NCBI RefSeq assembly: GCF_937616625.2 | Contig: NC_065570.1 | Coordinates: forward strand, 27,096,147-27,160,146 | Source of the DNA: Mercurialis annua | Taxonomy: Eukaryota > Streptophyta > Magnoliopsida > Malpighiales > Euphorbiaceae | Length of the DNA stretch: 64,000 nucleotides | Reading direction: 5' to 3' | In this document: positions 61,754 through 64,000 of the stretch, piece after piece | Numbering within the stretch: the stretch's first letter is position 1 | Layout of the letters: each line of letters begins with the position of its first letter | Position numbers and translations under genes: made by a program | The notes under the pieces: generated by a model | Told to the model about the DNA's origin: nothing | The model's database searches: none | The model's input: only the letters and a program-made list of their open reading frames with translations

Positions 61754-62584
61754 TCAATATAAATCTCCTCGCTTTTGTTCAATTATAAAAAAATAACCAC
61801 TTTGATGAAGATTTGTAGCATCATTCAAGTAAATACAGTTTGAGATCGTAGAAACATGAGCTTGTAATATAGCTACACCTAATTCCAGACCGGTTAATGC
61901 AAGAACTATACATAAAGGACCAGGATCCCCTATGAAATATAAAAGATCATTCATACATAGCATAGTCCAAGCGGACCCACTTAAAATCTTTACTGAACTA
62001 TGACCGGCAATCATATTAGCAAATAAACATATTCCTGAGCTTAATGCGCGAAAACAATGAAGGATTAGCTCAAGGAGTACTAAAAAGGGTGCTAACGGCA
62101 GTGGAACTCCTGCGGGTAATGAAAAGCTTAAAAAATGAAGCCTATTTTTTTGAAATCGCACTATAGTAATGCCAATAAAAATAGAAAATGAGAGACCCAA
62201 AGTAATGAGAAAATGACTTGTAACTGTGAAGCTTTAAGATATCATACCCTAGGGATTACGAAATAACGAAAAAGTAAAAGTGACCGAGATGCCAGGGAAA
62301 AACTTTTGTTTAACATTTCCAGAAAGACCACCTATTTGTTAGTTTACCGGGTTCGGAACGAATGCATAAATAATCTCTACCAAGGATTGCCAAGCATTTG
62401 GTACTGAGTTTCCTCCTCCGTTTTTAAAAACAAAATGAACCAGAAGTAGGACCAAACTTAGAGTTAGCAGCATAAATAAAGATGGATTTGTGAATGAGAA
62501 ATACAAGTTTCCTAAATTCATAGGAATCAATGGGAGAATGGCAAATTGCTCCAGTGGGCTGTTGGGCGTAATCATAAGAAACAC
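61754..62584 (-). pseudogene. atp6, ATP synthase F0 subunit a, degraded
   Basis: The frame matches the membrane subunit that forms the proton channel of mitochondrial ATP synthase. The N-terminal part reads SPLEQFAILPLIPMNLGNLYF and NGGGNSVPNAWQSLVEIIY. The C-terminal part reads LGLSFSIFIGITIV, LPLAPFLVLLELI, ALTGLELGVAILQAHVSTI and NLHQSGYFFIIEQKRGDLY, ending in TGA at 61754. Both parts are in one frame, but three stops fall between 62339 and about 62235: TAA, TAG (from a CAG by one transition) and TAA. The poorly conserved presequence upstream of 62584 cannot be placed. Several conserved residues are altered (for example VRFQKNRLHF). Confidence 0.93.
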
Positions 62585-63735
62585 TTTTAATTTCTTCCCT
62601 GTAGTTCTGCATCTTGCTCAAAAAATTTAGAAAGACTTGTCGGAAATCACCGGTTGGGTTGGTCCAACCAAGAAAAACATGGGAGTCTTTGGGCATCAGA
62701 TTCCTTTTCTTCTCTTACGATCTTTCTAGTTGGATGAAAAGAGCGCTCCTAAATGAAGTCTTTTCTCTTGAAAAGGTGAAACGTCGGGAAGATTCACTTC
62801 TTGCCTCAGTCAAGGAGAGGGGAATAGCCAGTCCGTCATCCGAGATGTAGCGTATTAATCTCGGGGAGAGATGGGGGATGCCAGGATAGAGCGGCAAGAT
62901 AAGGCTGGACCAGAGGGCTGGCCTAGAAGAAGGAGAGGTTCCTAGGGGGTAGGCCACAGTCCGTAAGGAAGTTCGGAGTAGGCCGATTCACGTTAGCAAT
63001 CCCTTACTTAAGAAAATACGTAAAGATCAATTCAACCACACACCCCCCAGATTTTTAGACTAGTCCCGTTATTCCACCACTGAGAGAGCGTTTAAGAGGC
63101 AACAGCTCGCCAAACCTAGCTGTAAACATTAAGCGCTTGAGTGCATATGGGTCATGTCGATATGCCCTTGCCATGATGAATCTTCGTCCTGTAGAAGGAC
63201 TCGGCAGCGTCTCGCGTAAGGGGAAAAAACATAGAGACGAGAAAAAAAGGTGCCATACAAAAGGTGTCATTGCCACCTTGACACTAACCGCAAAACGAAC
63301 GGTACCAAGACATTCATTCCTAAACGAAATCGGGGCATACTGTCTATGTGGTCGTAAAAACTTGAGTGGAAGGCTTTGTCTACTCTGGTCTTATCAAACT
63401 AGCATTTTGAAACCTTGGCGACCTCCTTACTATTCAAACCTCAAAACGTGTTGTGTTCACACTATCCCCTGCACAGGACAAAAAATCCAACTTATATTCA
63501 CCCTGTGTGTTTTCTTGAGGTACCCCTCGTCTCAAAAGGGGTACATGTGTTAATGATCCTTCGAAAGCCTTTCTCGACATGTCACGTTTTTCGAACCCTT
63601 ACTACTGAGCTCGGGGCTTTGAGATTCCTTGTAATGGTGGGCTATTATGTTCTATTGTCGAACGAGGGGAGAACTATGGATGAGTTTCTGTGAGACATTA
63701 TCCGAATTCTCCGATTCAATAGAGTAAGCAACTTT
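62585..63735. other. Unassigned organelle-like sequence upstream of atp6
   Basis: The first 100 bases may include the atp6 presequence. The frames at 63137-63553 and 63415-63693 show no motif I recognise. Nothing else can be named. Confidence 0.4.
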
Positions 63736-64000
63736 ATTTGTGAAAACAGCCCAAGGTTGATTATTGCTCATAAAAGAAAATCAGGTCAAGTTCTAATTCT
63801 TCATCTTGATTCCTTAGTACTAAGATCAGCTAAGCCTTATTTGGCCACTCCAGGAGCAACTTTTCATGGCCATTATGGAAAAATCCTTTACGAAGGAGAT
63901 ATATTAGTTACATTTATATATGAAAAATCGAGATCGGTTGATATAACGCAGGGTCTTCAAAAAGTGGAACAAAGTGCTTTCAATTTTATCAATATCTATA
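63736..64000 (+). pseudogene. Plastid rpoC2 fragment (RNA polymerase beta'' subunit), cut by window edge
   Basis: The plus frame from 63736 reads [20 protein letters not shown] then [20 protein letters not shown] and [20 protein letters not shown], the conserved segment of the plastid-encoded polymerase beta'' subunit. No stop is seen in this frame, but the match weakens after VEQ near 63973. The left end starts abruptly. It lies beside mitochondrial genes, so it is probably plastid DNA that had moved into the mitochondrion first. A separate plastid insertion is possible. Confidence 0.85.

Overview
The window is nuclear DNA of a flowering plant, most likely a eudicot. Four lines of evidence support this: two complete plant-type Ty3/gypsy retrotransposons with target-site duplications, pieces of other plant retroelements, a long satellite array, and more than 13 kb of decayed plant mitochondrial DNA carrying introns and gene orders typical of angiosperms. 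I see no intact host gene. I do not recognise the satellite well enough to name the species.

Layout. A tandem satellite with a 60-bp monomer fills 1-4674, 16430-23128, 34994-42806 and 45779-49877, about 23 kb or roughly 390 monomers. It was one array, later split by insertions. Element 1 (4675-16429, read on the minus strand) and element 2 (23129-34993, read on the plus strand) are Tat-lineage Ty3/gypsy elements. Each has equal-length LTRs (478 and 779 bp), a 5-bp target duplication made of satellite sequence (CAAAC and GTTAC), and a pol with a second RNase H domain. A third element survives as a 3' end plus one 2.3-kb LTR (about 42807-45778). A copia reverse transcriptase/RNase H remnant with a partial LTR lies at about 49868-50900. 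From about 50900 to the end the sequence is organellar in character: trnS(UGA), cox1 with its group I intron, rps10 with its group II intron, atp6, a LINE-type zinc-knuckle fragment, and a plastid rpoC2 fragment at the right edge.

How the parts work together. Both complete Tat elements carry, between pol and the 3' LTR, a spliced gene on the opposite strand that converges on pol. Element 1's antisense gene encodes a plant mobile domain protein. Element 2's encodes a protein resembling the 'putative gypsy type transposon' family. Both then run into a basic, low-complexity middle and a C-terminal coiled coil, and both have a predicted intron in the 5' untranslated region. This shared design is the most interesting feature. 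Sense genes in both elements are damaged by frameshifts, stops and, in element 2, a deletion in reverse transcriptase, so neither looks autonomous. LTR pairs differ by only about 2% by eye, so the insertions are recent.

The mitochondrial segment keeps the angiosperm rps10-cox1 gene order on the minus strand, with both introns present. All its protein genes are broken, and many stop codons are explainable as C-to-T or G-to-A changes, as expected for methylated, non-functional nuclear copies of organellar DNA.
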